A stretch of 64,000 bases of DNA from Pseudomonadota bacterium. GTDB lineage: Bacteria > Desulfobacterota > Desulfovibrionia > Desulfovibrionales > Desulfomicrobiaceae. Location of the stretch: assembly GCA_018902545.1 (NCBI GenBank), contig JAHIQM010000011.1, forward strand, positions 1 through 64,000. The letters run 5' to 3'. Each line of letters opens with the position of its first letter. Position 1 is the stretch's first letter. The notes under the pieces were generated by a model. The model did no database searches. It was given only the letters and a program-made list of their open reading frames with translations, and was not told the DNA's origin. A program made the position numbers and the translations under genes. Below, one piece after another: positions 1-8,412 of the stretch.

Positions 1-1065
1 CATCTCTTCCGAGGCCGTGGCCACCGTGCCGATGTTGATGGAGAATTCCTCCATGGCCGAGGCCACGGAGTTCATGTTCGAGCTCATCTCCTCCGTGGCG
101 GCGGCCACGTTGGTGGACTTGGCGGTCATGTCGCCGGAGGCAGCGCGCAGGTTGGTGGCCAGGTTCAAGAGTCCTGCCGAGGCCTGGTTGACCTGCGAGG
201 AATTGCCCGCCACTTCGCGGATGATTCCGTGGACCTGCTCCACAAACCTGTTGAACCACTCGGCCAGTTCCTGGGTCTCGGTGCCGGAGTTGTCCTTGAG
301 GCGGGCGGTGAGGTCGCCCTCGCCCTGGGCGATGTCCTTGAGCATGCCGATCATGCGCTTCAGCGGGGTGATGATGGAGCGGATGAGGAAGATGGTCAGG
401 GGCAGGACAAGAATGCCGAACCCCGCGCCGATGAAGGACAGGGCGATGGTCAGGGAACGGGCGGCGGCGCTTTCGAGGTCGGCGGCCACTGAGGCCTGGG
501 CTTCGGCGATGTTGTCGATGTAGACCCCGGTGCCGATCCACAAGTCAGTGCCAGGGATCATGTTCGCATAGCTGACCTTTGGCTGGTCACCTTTGCCTGG
601 CTTGTCAAAAATATACTCGACGAATCCACCGCCTTTTTTGGCCGTCTCGTGTAATTCGCGGATGAGGTACAGCCCATTGGGGTCCTTGAGATCCTTCAGG
701 TCGGTGCCTTCAAGTGAGGGTTTCGGCGGCATGACCCTGTTGGTGGTTTCCTGGTAGACAAAGATATATCCTGATTGGTCTTCTTCAAAAATGATATCGT
801 AGATGAGATTTTTGATGACCCTGATTTGTTCATCCTCGTCCCGGATATCCTTGATGCCCGCGGCAACACTTTTCGTGATCGCCTGGGTCAAGACCATGAT
901 CTTGTCTTTGGCCTCGTCGGTCATGATCACGCCCACGCGATCGATCATCTGATTTTTGGTGCCCGCCCCCTGAAAGACGAAAAATGCGACAACGGCACCG
1001 ATGAAGACAAGCATTACACCAACCAGCAAAAGCAACCTGTTTCGGATTCCCAAGCGCATGCTCAT
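1..1065 (-). CDS. Methyl-accepting chemotaxis protein, N-terminal part (cut by window edge)
   Basis: Not in the ORF track because its stop lies outside the window. Reverse translation gives 355 residues starting MSMRLGIRNRLLLLVG. There is a first membrane helix at about 9-31, and a periplasmic single-Cache-like sensor at about 35-190 with the typical GYIFVY and WIGTGVYID strings. A second helix lies at about 195-217, followed by a HAMP segment (ITPLKRM...IAQGEGDLTARL) and the start of the coiled signalling domain. It would sense a small ligand and signal to CheA. The ATG at 1065 has GGGAG seven bases upstream. The ligand cannot be told. The plus-strand ORFs at 17-523 and 229-492 are its shadows. 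Confidence 0.9.
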   Translation of the reverse strand, partial: MSMRLGIRNRLLLLVGVMLVFIGAVVAFFVFQGAGTKNQMIDRVGVIMTDEAKDKIMVLTQAITKSVAAGIKDIRDEDEQIRVIKNLIYDIIFEEDQSGYIFVYQETTNRVMPPKPSLEGTDLKDLKDPNGLYLIRELHETAKKGGGFVEYIFDKPGKGDQPKVSYANMIPGTDLWIGTGVYIDNIAEAQASVAADLESAAARSLTIALSFIGAGFGILVLPLTIFLIRSIITPLKRMIGMLKDIAQGEGDLTARLKDNSGTETQELAEWFNRFVEQVHGIIREVAGNSSQVNQASAGLLNLATNLRAASGDMTAKSTNVAAATEEMSSNMNSVASAMEEFSINIGTVATASEEM

Positions 1066-1439
1066 AACGTCGCTCCCGGATAAATTTTTTGGGATTTGTC
1101 ATACATTATCATCATTAAATAAATCGGCGCAAGGTTTTGTATGACAAATCGAAAGTGCAATATTTCACAGAGAGAAATCGTGTTTTATTGCAGGGTAGTG
1201 GATTCTTTTGTATGAATGGCTTTGGGGAGAAATTATCGGGGATTCTGATCGGGAGATGTCACAGCAGAAAGCTATCTACCCTTTGAAGATGTCAGGGGGT
1301 TTTCAACTAGCTGAAATAGATGAATTTCATGCGTGCCCTGACACGTCCCGCCTACGCGGGAATGTCAGGCTTTCTGGCGACTTTTTGCACCTAAGTTCAT
1401 CAAGCGACCCGTTAGGGCGGACGTGGGTCGGGACAATGA
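1066..1439. other. Intergenic region with a REP-like palindrome
   Basis: A 374-base gap upstream of the chemoreceptor and downstream of the diguanylate cyclase. The first 130 bases are AT-rich and probably carry the chemoreceptor promoter, but I could not place -35/-10 boxes with confidence. The other recognisable structure is the palindrome listed separately. The ORF at 1208-1492 has no coding character and runs into the cyclase gene antisense. Confidence 0.5.
1337..1369. repeat. REP-like palindrome
   Basis: CCTGACA ... CCCGC-CTAC-GCGGG ... TGTCAGG forms a nested hairpin (7-bp outer and 5-bp inner stem). The CCCGC-N4-GCGGGAATG core resembles REP/BIME-type intergenic palindromes of many proteobacteria. 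It sits 3' of the cyclase gene and could act as a terminator or mRNA stabiliser for it, but no clear U-tract follows on the minus strand. Confidence 0.45.
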
Positions 1440-3977
1440 TCAGGACGCGTGGGTGTGCTTTCGCGAGTACATGGACTGGTCGGCTTTTTTGAGCAGGGTC
1501 GCGATATCCTCGGGCTGCTGCGGATTGAAGGCCGTACAGCCGTGGGTGAGGCCCATGACGTAGGGGATTTTTCCGGAGGCGTTGATGGCGTCGAGACGGG
1601 CGTGGACCTCGGCCCAGACCCGGCGTACCTCGTCCGGGCCGCAGCCCGGAAAGATCAGCACGAATTCGTCTCCGCCGATGCGATAGATCTCGTCGTCGGC
1701 GCGAACGGAGCAGCGGATGGCGGAAACCGCCTCCTTCAGGTAGGTGTCACCGTGGATATGTCCATAAGTGTCGTTGACCAGTTTGAGCTTGTCCACATCC
1801 ACATAGCAGAGCATGAACTTCTCATTTTTTTCAAGAGCGGCCTTGATGAGCTGCGGCGCTTCGGATTCGAACGCGCCGCGGGTGCAGGCTCCGGTCAGCG
1901 GGTCGAAGCGCACGAATTGTTCCAGGGCCCGGCGTTTGCGATGCTGCCAGCGCCAGACCAGGATAAAGACGCAAAGCAATAGGGCGATGGTCAGGGTCAG
2001 GCCTGTGATCGCCCATATCAGGCGGGTGTGTCCGGACCCGTCCGGTTCATCGTTGATGAGTGTCGCATCGGCGGGAAGCAATTTCGGGTCGAGGCCGTGC
2101 TTTTTCATGGCTCTGGCGTCGAAAATATACGCGTTGGGGCTTATCGTGACGATGGGCAGTTCTGCGGCCTGCGCCCCGCGCAGGATGTTCCCGGTCAGAC
2201 GGCCCGCCTCAAGCCCCTGATGACGTCCGCTGGTGATCATGCCGCCGACGGTGCCAGAGCCAAGGTAAAAGTCCCAGAACGAAAAGACGGGCACGGGGCT
2301 GGCATCCACGATCCTTCTGCCGCTTTCCTCATAGGAGAAAGTATTGCCGTCCCTGTCCCGGTTGAAGCTCATGAGCAGGATGAAGCTGTCCGGCGGCAGG
2401 GTGGGCAGGCGTTCAAGCAGTCGGGTCATGGACATGTTGTCGAGGAGTTCGACTTCCAGAGCGCCCGGCAAAAGGTGGCGGACCTCTTCGAAACGGTTGT
2501 GGTTGCCGAGTCCGGTCGGCGTGGCGTCGTTGATGACAAAGAGCTTCGTGGCCTTGGGCAGGAGGCGGGCGGCGGCCTGCACGGTGCTGACGATGTCATA
2601 GGATTCGAGCACGCCAGTGATGCCCTGGACGGACACGGACTCAGGATCGGAAAGATAGTTTACGCCGCAAAAGACTATGGGCGCATTGTTGAACAGGGTC
2701 TGGCGGTACTGGCGGGCAAAGTTGAAGGCGTTGTCATCGGAGGTCAGCACGACCGTGAAATCGGCGGACCGGTATTTCTCGCGCATCAGAAGGTAATTGA
2801 GATAGGTGAATTCGGGCTCGGGGTGCCGTTTGGTGTCCATGTACTCGACATGAAACTCCACGGATGTTCCCGTTTTGCCGAGGCTTTCCAGGATTCCGGC
2901 CTGGATGTCGTCGGTCCATTTGAATCCTGTGTGATAGGAATGCAGGATCAGGATTTCATGTTCGGTTTCCGATTTGGCATTGAAAAAGCGGGTATCGAAA
3001 GGCAACCGGTCGGGTGTGATCCCGAAGCGCTCCATCTGGAGCACGTCCACTTCCAGCTGAATCCCGTCATCGTAGGTCACGGGCAGGTCCGCAGGATTGG
3101 CCCCGGCCAGGATCCGGCCCGCCATATTGCCCGCGACCCGGCCCTGTTCGTATCCGTTGGTCAGAAAGCCGCCGAACAGACCATGGCCCATGAGAAAGTT
3201 CCACACTCCGTAAACTGGCACCGGGCTGGCCTGTGAAATGGCCGCGATGGCTTCCGTTGCCTCGTAGACGTTTCCGCTTTGATCCTTGAAGTACAGCAGA
3301 AAAAGAAGGCCGGTTTGAGGGCCGATTTCCTGAACCGTTTCCATCAGCCGGGACAGGGGCAGGTCATCGAGTACCCGCACGGGCAGGTCCTCCGGAATAC
3401 TCTTGTGCAGCTCGGCCACGGCCGCGACGCCCGTGGGGGTTTTGTCCGCGATGACCATCAGCTCGCGCATCGCAGGCTGCAGGCTGCGCATGAGTTGAAC
3501 CGTGGCGCTCAGTTCCGCGTATTCGCGCACGCCGGTCATGTTTCTGGGCAGGGCAGGCAGGGGATTGGTGTTCACGCCGCAGAAGACGGTGGGCGTGTCC
3601 GGGAAGATGCGCTGCCCGTGTTCGAGCATGAAGAAAAAGGCGCTTTCGTCCACCGCGATGACCAGTTCGGGCCGCAGGAAGGCGTACTTGAGTTCCATGA
3701 ATTTCGGAAGATTTTCGAGATAGGCGGGATCGAGATTGCGTTTGGTGTCCATGTGTTCGACATGGATGAGCACTTCGGGGTCGTACTGATGCAGGGTCGC
3801 CTCAAGTCCGTGCATGATGTCCGCGGACCATTTGTAGTCCGGATGGTAGGAGTTGAGGATGAAAATCTGTTTGGCCGCCAGGGCGCTTGCCGGGGCGAAG
3901 ACCAGCAGCAGGAGCCCGGCGAGGAACGCGGGCAGTGTCCACTGGCGGCGAAGAAGATTGCGGCCCGTGTCACGCAA
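1440..3977 (-). CDS. Membrane diguanylate cyclase with two tandem periplasmic ABC-substrate-binding-like domains
   Basis: 845 residues. An N-terminal signal/membrane segment (about 14-34) is followed by two homologous periplasmic modules of the ABC_sub_bind type, starting FILNSYHPDYKWSADI (about 39) and LILHSYHTGFKWTDDI (about 342). A membrane helix (about 655-677) and a GGDEF domain follow. The active-site motif RIGGDEFVLIF is intact. RADD at the correct upstream spacing matches the RxxD inhibitory I-site. It should make c-di-GMP in the cytoplasm in response to a periplasmic ligand, with product inhibition. The start overlaps the end of the UGPase gene by 8 bases, so the two are probably translated from one mRNA. 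The internal duplication is unusual; the ligand is unknown. Confidence 0.88.
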   Translation of the reverse strand: MRDTGRNLLRRQWTLPAFLAGLLLLVFAPASALAAKQIFILNSYHPDYKWSADIMHGLEATLHQYDPEVLIHVEHMDTKRNLDPAYLENLPKFMELKYAFLRPELVIAVDESAFFFMLEHGQRIFPDTPTVFCGVNTNPLPALPRNMTGVREYAELSATVQLMRSLQPAMRELMVIADKTPTGVAAVAELHKSIPEDLPVRVLDDLPLSRLMETVQEIGPQTGLLFLLYFKDQSGNVYEATEAIAAISQASPVPVYGVWNFLMGHGLFGGFLTNGYEQGRVAGNMAGRILAGANPADLPVTYDDGIQLEVDVLQMERFGITPDRLPFDTRFFNAKSETEHEILILHSYHTGFKWTDDIQAGILESLGKTGTSVEFHVEYMDTKRHPEPEFTYLNYLLMREKYRSADFTVVLTSDDNAFNFARQYRQTLFNNAPIVFCGVNYLSDPESVSVQGITGVLESYDIVSTVQAAARLLPKATKLFVINDATPTGLGNHNRFEEVRHLLPGALEVELLDNMSMTRLLERLPTLPPDSFILLMSFNRDRDGNTFSYEESGRRIVDASPVPVFSFWDFYLGSGTVGGMITSGRHQGLEAGRLTGNILRGAQAAELPIVTISPNAYIFDARAMKKHGLDPKLLPADATLINDEPDGSGHTRLIWAITGLTLTIALLLCVFILVWRWQHRKRRALEQFVRFDPLTGACTRGAFESEAPQLIKAALEKNEKFMLCYVDVDKLKLVNDTYGHIHGDTYLKEAVSAIRCSVRADDEIYRIGGDEFVLIFPGCGPDEVRRVWAEVHARLDAINASGKIPYVMGLTHGCTAFNPQQPEDIATLLKKADQSMYSRKHTHAS

Positions 3978-5415
3978 AAACGGTTTCTCCCCGCAGTACT
4001 GAACCGGACGGAATCACGGCCTGGCTGGAGCCGTTGTTGACTAGGCGCACGTCGCCCAGGCAGCCCACGTTATCCTCGAAACGGACATCACCCTCGATGA
4101 CGAGGCTGTCGCATTTGATCAGGGACGGCGGGGTGGGGAAGCGATCCAGAAACATGTCGATCTTCTTGTAGAAATTTCCGTCCAGCGAGATGGACGGCAT
4201 GGTTGTGGTGCGCACCGGGTTGGGCACGATAGTTTCGCGCTCCGTACGCACGAAGCAGTCGGACATGACCAGCAGCAGGTCGTTTGTGGTCTTGACCGGG
4301 GCGAAGCGTTTTCTGGGCACGATCACCGCCTGGGCATTGAGGAAATTGGTGATCGCCGAGCCCATGGCCGTTTCCAGCTGAAAGACCTTGGGGGAGGACG
4401 GGTCGCGCGGGTCCAGATTCTTGGGGTTGATGATCAGGTCCAGTGGCATCATGCGGTGCGACACGAATACGGACTGCAGAACGCGCAGGTCGATCCAGAT
4501 GGAGTTGGTGTTGAAGAACTTGTATTTTTCGATGTCGCAGAAGGATTCCATCTCGTTGTCCGGGCACTGGGCCACCTCGCGCAGGGCGAGCTGTTTCTTT
4601 TGCTTGAGGCGGCAGAGGTGTCCGCCTTTCTTGTCCTGCTCCGTGCGCCGGGCCACTTCCATCAAAAAGGGCAGCTTGTGGTGGACCATGTAGCCCAGCA
4701 AACGGCGGTTCATGATCGCCCCGAGATTGTCGGAATTGGAGATGAATGCGTAATTGTAGCCCTTTTCCAGCAAGGCGTCGAGAATGCCCGAGGTGATCAT
4801 GGCAGTATAGATGTCCCCGTGGCCGGGCGGGTTCCATTCCAGTTCCGGGTTCTGCGGCCAGGAGGCCGGGGTATGGTCCGTGGCCATGATCTTGGGGTAG
4901 CGGTGCTGCAGAAAGGCCAGGTCGATGCCGGTGGTGCCGTTATGGAAATCTCCGACTTTGAGCATGGTGTCCATGTGCGTCTTGAAGCTGTTCATGAACA
5001 CCTGCGGAAACTCGACCCCGTAGTGGGTGCGCACGGTCTTGGCCTGCAGCAGGATCAGATCCAGAAAGCTCAGCCCATCCTTGACCGGAATCAGGGATTT
5101 GGCGGACTCCAGGCCCATGCTGGTGCCCAGGCCGCCGTTGAGCTTGATGACTGCGGTCTTGTCCAGGGCCTGTTCTCCTTTATCCTTGAACTGGTCCATG
5201 GAATCATAGTCGGCCAGTTCCTCGTCGTTCATCGCCAGAACGTCCCGGTCCGAGAGCTTGCCCTGGGCGCCGTAGAGAAATTGGTTGAAGTAGCATTTGA
5301 AGGTATTGATGACGATGGGCGGCAGGCCCTGCTGCTCCATCTTCAGGGCGAAGGGACGGAAGAGATTGGACAACCTGGGGTCGTCGACGCTGACGCAACT
5401 GATATCCTGGGCCAT
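3970..5415 (-). CDS. UTP--glucose-1-phosphate uridylyltransferase, eukaryotic UDPGP family
   Basis: 481 residues, the size of eukaryotic UGPases rather than the roughly 300 of bacterial GalU. The nucleotide-binding loop LNGGLGTSMGLESAKSLIPV is present, with NPPGHGDIY and FISNSDNLGA further on, all typical of the UDPGP family. The C-terminal stretch shows the left-handed beta-helix tail (EGDVRFEDNVGCLGDVRLVNNG). It makes UDP-glucose from UTP and glucose-1-phosphate, feeding envelope polysaccharide and glycogen-linked metabolism; glycogen phosphorylase lies about 9 kb away. The start ATG follows an AAGGAGCCTCC-like ribosome site. It precedes and overlaps the diguanylate cyclase gene. Confidence 0.93.
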   Translation of the reverse strand: MAQDISCVSVDDPRLSNLFRPFALKMEQQGLPPIVINTFKCYFNQFLYGAQGKLSDRDVLAMNDEELADYDSMDQFKDKGEQALDKTAVIKLNGGLGTSMGLESAKSLIPVKDGLSFLDLILLQAKTVRTHYGVEFPQVFMNSFKTHMDTMLKVGDFHNGTTGIDLAFLQHRYPKIMATDHTPASWPQNPELEWNPPGHGDIYTAMITSGILDALLEKGYNYAFISNSDNLGAIMNRRLLGYMVHHKLPFLMEVARRTEQDKKGGHLCRLKQKKQLALREVAQCPDNEMESFCDIEKYKFFNTNSIWIDLRVLQSVFVSHRMMPLDLIINPKNLDPRDPSSPKVFQLETAMGSAITNFLNAQAVIVPRKRFAPVKTTNDLLLVMSDCFVRTERETIVPNPVRTTTMPSISLDGNFYKKIDMFLDRFPTPPSLIKCDSLVIEGDVRFEDNVGCLGDVRLVNNGSSQAVIPSGSVLRGETVFA

Positions 5416-5555
5416 GGAGGCTCCTTGTTAGGCTTGGGTTCGTGATCGCAAATGCTTGCCGCGAGGGATTGGTCGCGGTTGAGTAAGAAGCATAGTGCAT
5501 GTGGCTCAATTCGTCCATAATAGCGTGGACCGTATGAGGAAATATTTTCGAAAGT

Positions 5556-7022
5556 CTACAGAGGGTCGCTCGCGTGCCCGCCACGCCCGTCTTTGTCGGC
5601 TTCGAACGCCCCGCCGCATTTGGGCATGGAAATGGCCAGTCTCAACAGAGAGGCGGACTGTTCCATGCGCAGGTGTCCTCCGATGCGTTCGACCATGCGC
5701 AGGCACATGGCCAGGTTCATCTCCGTGTCTTCGAAGGGCATGATGAGGCGGTCATGGTCGGCGGGCGGCGTGCATACGGGTGACATGGATACGTTGACAT
5801 GGACTAGGGAGCCTGATTCCGAGGCTGTGACGTGGAGAATACCGGATTCTTCGACGAGGTCGGCCCCATGCCCGATGAGATAGATAAAGATGCGGTAAAG
5901 GAATTCCTGGTCGGCCAGTATCGGTTCGAGACTGTCGCTCAAGTCGATGCGGCAGGTGATCGATTTGCGCGCCAGACGACTTGACAGGAGCTGCATGACG
6001 AAATTCACGGTGGGCGACAGATGGCAGCAGACGAGGGTGAGGCCGATTGGTTCGAGGTAGGCGTCGATCCGCTCGAGCAGTCGTTCGAGACGGTTGCATT
6101 CCTCCAGCATGATTCTGGTTTCCGTGGCTTCGGGGTAGCGGCTGCGCAACTGCCGGGCGAAGCCGCCCAGAGCGACCAGAGGGTTGCGGATCTCGTGCGC
6201 CACCTCTTCGGTCATGGCGCGCAGCATGCTGAGTTTTTCGTTCTGCAGCAGGAGGCTGTCAATATAGGAGTTGCGGGTCATGTCCGTGATCATGCCCTCC
6301 ACCCGGGCAGGCAATCCGTTTTGTGCCTTGGAAGCGGCGATGGACTGGGCCGACAGGGAAACGGGATAGCCCTTCTTGTGCAGAAACCGGAACCCGAAAT
6401 GAAGCTCGGCAGCTTCGGGTCCGAGGCTATTTTTCAGCGCATCCAGGAAACGTCTGCGGTCTTCGGGTACGATGCGGCGCAGGAAGGAGCGCGGCGATGA
6501 AAGGATTTCCTGCGGGGTGTACCCCAGGATCTGTTCCGTGGTCTGGTTCAGGAACTCGAACTGCAGATCGGAGTTGATGATGAAGATGATGACCGGCAGT
6601 TTCTGTACCAGCCGCAAGAGGTGGTCCTGGGTGTTGCGGACGTGCCGCTGCAGGAGGGACTGGGACAGGCAGTTGCGCAGTCCGTTTATAAATACGTCCA
6701 TGCTTGCGATGGGCTTGGTCACATAGTCCCATGCCCCGGATTTGAAGGCGTCGATGGCAAAGCTGATGTGCGTGTGCGACGATACGATGATCACCGGTAT
6801 GGACGGTCGTTCCATCTTCATGTCGCGCAAAAGTTCCATGCCGTTGTCGCCGGGAATCCCGAGATCAAGGAGCACCAGATCCGGAGCCTGATTCCGGAAA
6901 AGGCGTATGGCCAGATCGGCGTCGGCCGCCTCGATGACCTTGAAATTCGCCGCCTCAAGGTTTCGGGCCAGATCCGCCCGCAGGGGCTCGTCGTCTTCGA
7001 TGATCAGGATGGACTGGGGCAT
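5556..7022 (-). CDS. Receiver-PAS-histidine kinase with a degenerate ATPase domain
   Basis: The ORF track extends to 7310, but the real start is MPQSILIIEDDE at 7022, giving 488 residues. The receiver domain (about 3-120) has the acidic pair EDD, phospho-Asp LLDLGIPG and the YVTKPI lysine. A PAS domain follows (about 150-270), then a HisKA box EVAHEIRNPLVALGG. The ATPase region is atypical. The N-box reads FIYLIGHGADLV, with His where Asn is expected, and no DxGxG box is visible. It may be a phosphotransfer protein or pseudokinase partnered with the upstream kinase, whose end it overlaps by 19 bases. Confidence 0.85.
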   Translation of the reverse strand: MPQSILIIEDDEPLRADLARNLEAANFKVIEAADADLAIRLFRNQAPDLVLLDLGIPGDNGMELLRDMKMERPSIPVIIVSSHTHISFAIDAFKSGAWDYVTKPIASMDVFINGLRNCLSQSLLQRHVRNTQDHLLRLVQKLPVIIFIINSDLQFEFLNQTTEQILGYTPQEILSSPRSFLRRIVPEDRRRFLDALKNSLGPEAAELHFGFRFLHKKGYPVSLSAQSIAASKAQNGLPARVEGMITDMTRNSYIDSLLLQNEKLSMLRAMTEEVAHEIRNPLVALGGFARQLRSRYPEATETRIMLEECNRLERLLERIDAYLEPIGLTLVCCHLSPTVNFVMQLLSSRLARKSITCRIDLSDSLEPILADQEFLYRIFIYLIGHGADLVEESGILHVTASESGSLVHVNVSMSPVCTPPADHDRLIMPFEDTEMNLAMCLRMVERIGGHLRMEQSASLLRLAISMPKCGGAFEADKDGRGGHASDPL

Positions 7023-8353
7023 GATCCCGGCTCCGTCGATGCAGGATTTTTGGGGCAGGGCAGGGTGATGTGGAAGATATTCAAGGGCGCGGCGTAGGTG
7101 TAGCCCACGCGGCCGTTGTGCAGTTCCACGATCTGCTTGACGAAGAACAGGCCATGCCCGGATCCTTCGACATTTTCCGTTGCGCTGCAGCGGAAATCCG
7201 CATCGAAAAGCTGCGGCCAATCCTGCCGGGGAATCTCGTGGCCCGTGGTCGAGACGAAGAGTTTGATCCCCGGTTGTCCGGGACCAAAAGCCTGGGGGGC
7301 GGATTCCCATCCGTACTGGACCAGCTTCTGGGTCCGGCCCGATTCCCCCGGCATGGCCACGGTGTATTTGACCGCGTTGGCCAGCAGGTTGGCGAAGACC
7401 TGGGAGATGAGCCCGAGATCGGCTTCAAGGGTGACGTCCTCGTCGATGCGTACGTCCGGTGCGACGCGGATGGTGATGCCATGGGTGCTTAGCAGCGGCC
7501 GGAAGCGCTCCAGTTGCGGCTCGAAGACTTCGCTCTTGAATTTGCAGGGACGCAGTTGCAGTTCATACCTGCCCTTTTCGAAGTGGCTGCGCCGCAGCAG
7601 ACTTTCCAGAAAGAGGCTTGAGAGCTGGAAGCGCCGGGAGATGCTTTTCTGCTTTGAGCCCAGTTCCTTGACCAGTTCCGGAAGTTCACGGCGTATATCC
7701 CGATCGGGAGAGTCGCCGCGCACGGGGACCAGTGCTTCGAGCTTGTGCGCCAAGCGTTCGATATGCTTTTCCATTTGCAGGAACAGCAGCTTGAAATGCA
7801 TGTTCGGCACGATGACGTTGTGGCCGATGTCGCGCACCAGGGAGTTGATGAAGGTCAGGCGCTGGCGGTTGCTGATGGCGATCTGTTTTACGGCCATGAG
7901 CCGGGCGGCGCTGTGGGCGTATCGCAGGTAGAAGGTTTCCTCGGCGGGATCCAAGTCCTTGTGTAGACAGAGGACACCCAGCAGCTTGGGCTCCGGACCA
8001 GGTTCGCAGATAAAAACAGCGCTTGCGCCTTGAAGACGGATCACGGATTCGGGGGCCGGGCAGACCGGTTCGGGAAAGGTGAGCAGCGCGTTGCCCTGGA
8101 TATTGGTGGTCCGCCGCAGTCGCAGCGTGCCCTTGGGGCCGCGCATGTACAGGGACGCGGCAGTGCCCAGGCAGACGTCGGGCACAAGCACGCACAGCGA
8201 TTTGAGGTCGCGCAGCGACTCGAATTCAAGGCCTGTTTCATAAAGAAGGGTCAGCGCGGTACTGCGCATCGTGTGGTCGTCGCCGTGGGCAGAGGCCAAG
8301 CGTTCGAGAAGGTGGGCTTTGAGATGCTTTCGGTCGTGGGGCGGGGGGGGCAT
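7004..8353 (-). CDS. GAF-domain sensor histidine kinase
   Basis: 449 residues, with no membrane segment. An N-terminal GAF-like sensor (about 30-160) precedes a dimerisation region containing RDIGHNVIVPNMHF. A complete GHKL ATPase domain follows, with N-box ANLLANAVKYTV and G-box EGSGHGLFFVKQIVELHNG. It is a soluble kinase, probably transferring phosphate to the receiver of the downstream gene, with which it overlaps. The ATG at 8353 is preceded by GGATGAACC, which lies inside one arm of a perfect inverted repeat (see 8354-8403). The upstream neighbour in the same direction is a sigma54 activator. Confidence 0.88.
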   Translation of the reverse strand: MPPPPHDRKHLKAHLLERLASAHGDDHTMRSTALTLLYETGLEFESLRDLKSLCVLVPDVCLGTAASLYMRGPKGTLRLRRTTNIQGNALLTFPEPVCPAPESVIRLQGASAVFICEPGPEPKLLGVLCLHKDLDPAEETFYLRYAHSAARLMAVKQIAISNRQRLTFINSLVRDIGHNVIVPNMHFKLLFLQMEKHIERLAHKLEALVPVRGDSPDRDIRRELPELVKELGSKQKSISRRFQLSSLFLESLLRRSHFEKGRYELQLRPCKFKSEVFEPQLERFRPLLSTHGITIRVAPDVRIDEDVTLEADLGLISQVFANLLANAVKYTVAMPGESGRTQKLVQYGWESAPQAFGPGQPGIKLFVSTTGHEIPRQDWPQLFDADFRCSATENVEGSGHGLFFVKQIVELHNGRVGYTYAAPLNIFHITLPCPKNPASTEPGSCPSPS

Positions 8354-8403
8354 GGTTCATCCTGGGTCGGTGTATTTCACTCCCGCATAGCCCAGGATGA
8401 ACC
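8354..8403 (-). promoter_or_regulatory. 13-bp perfect inverted repeat that buries the kinase ribosome site
   Basis: GGTTCATCCTGGG at 8354-8366 and CCCAGGATGAACC at 8391-8403 are exact reverse complements separated by 24 bases. In the minus-strand mRNA the 3' arm ends directly at the kinase ATG and contains its only ribosome-binding sequence (AGGATG). Folding would therefore hide the site. It lies between the sigma54 activator stop and the kinase start. It could be a translational switch, an mRNA-processing site or an operator. Confidence 0.6.
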
Positions 8404-8412
8404 CTCCTGCAA

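Noticed and set aside
1080-1140. Sigma28 flagellar-type promoter before the partial chemoreceptor
   Set aside because: A GCCGATTT string exists on the minus strand but no TAAA-like -35 lies at the required distance.
1208-1492. 94-residue plus ORF near the chemoreceptor promoter
   Set aside because: No ribosome site or family features; its end runs antisense into the diguanylate cyclase gene.
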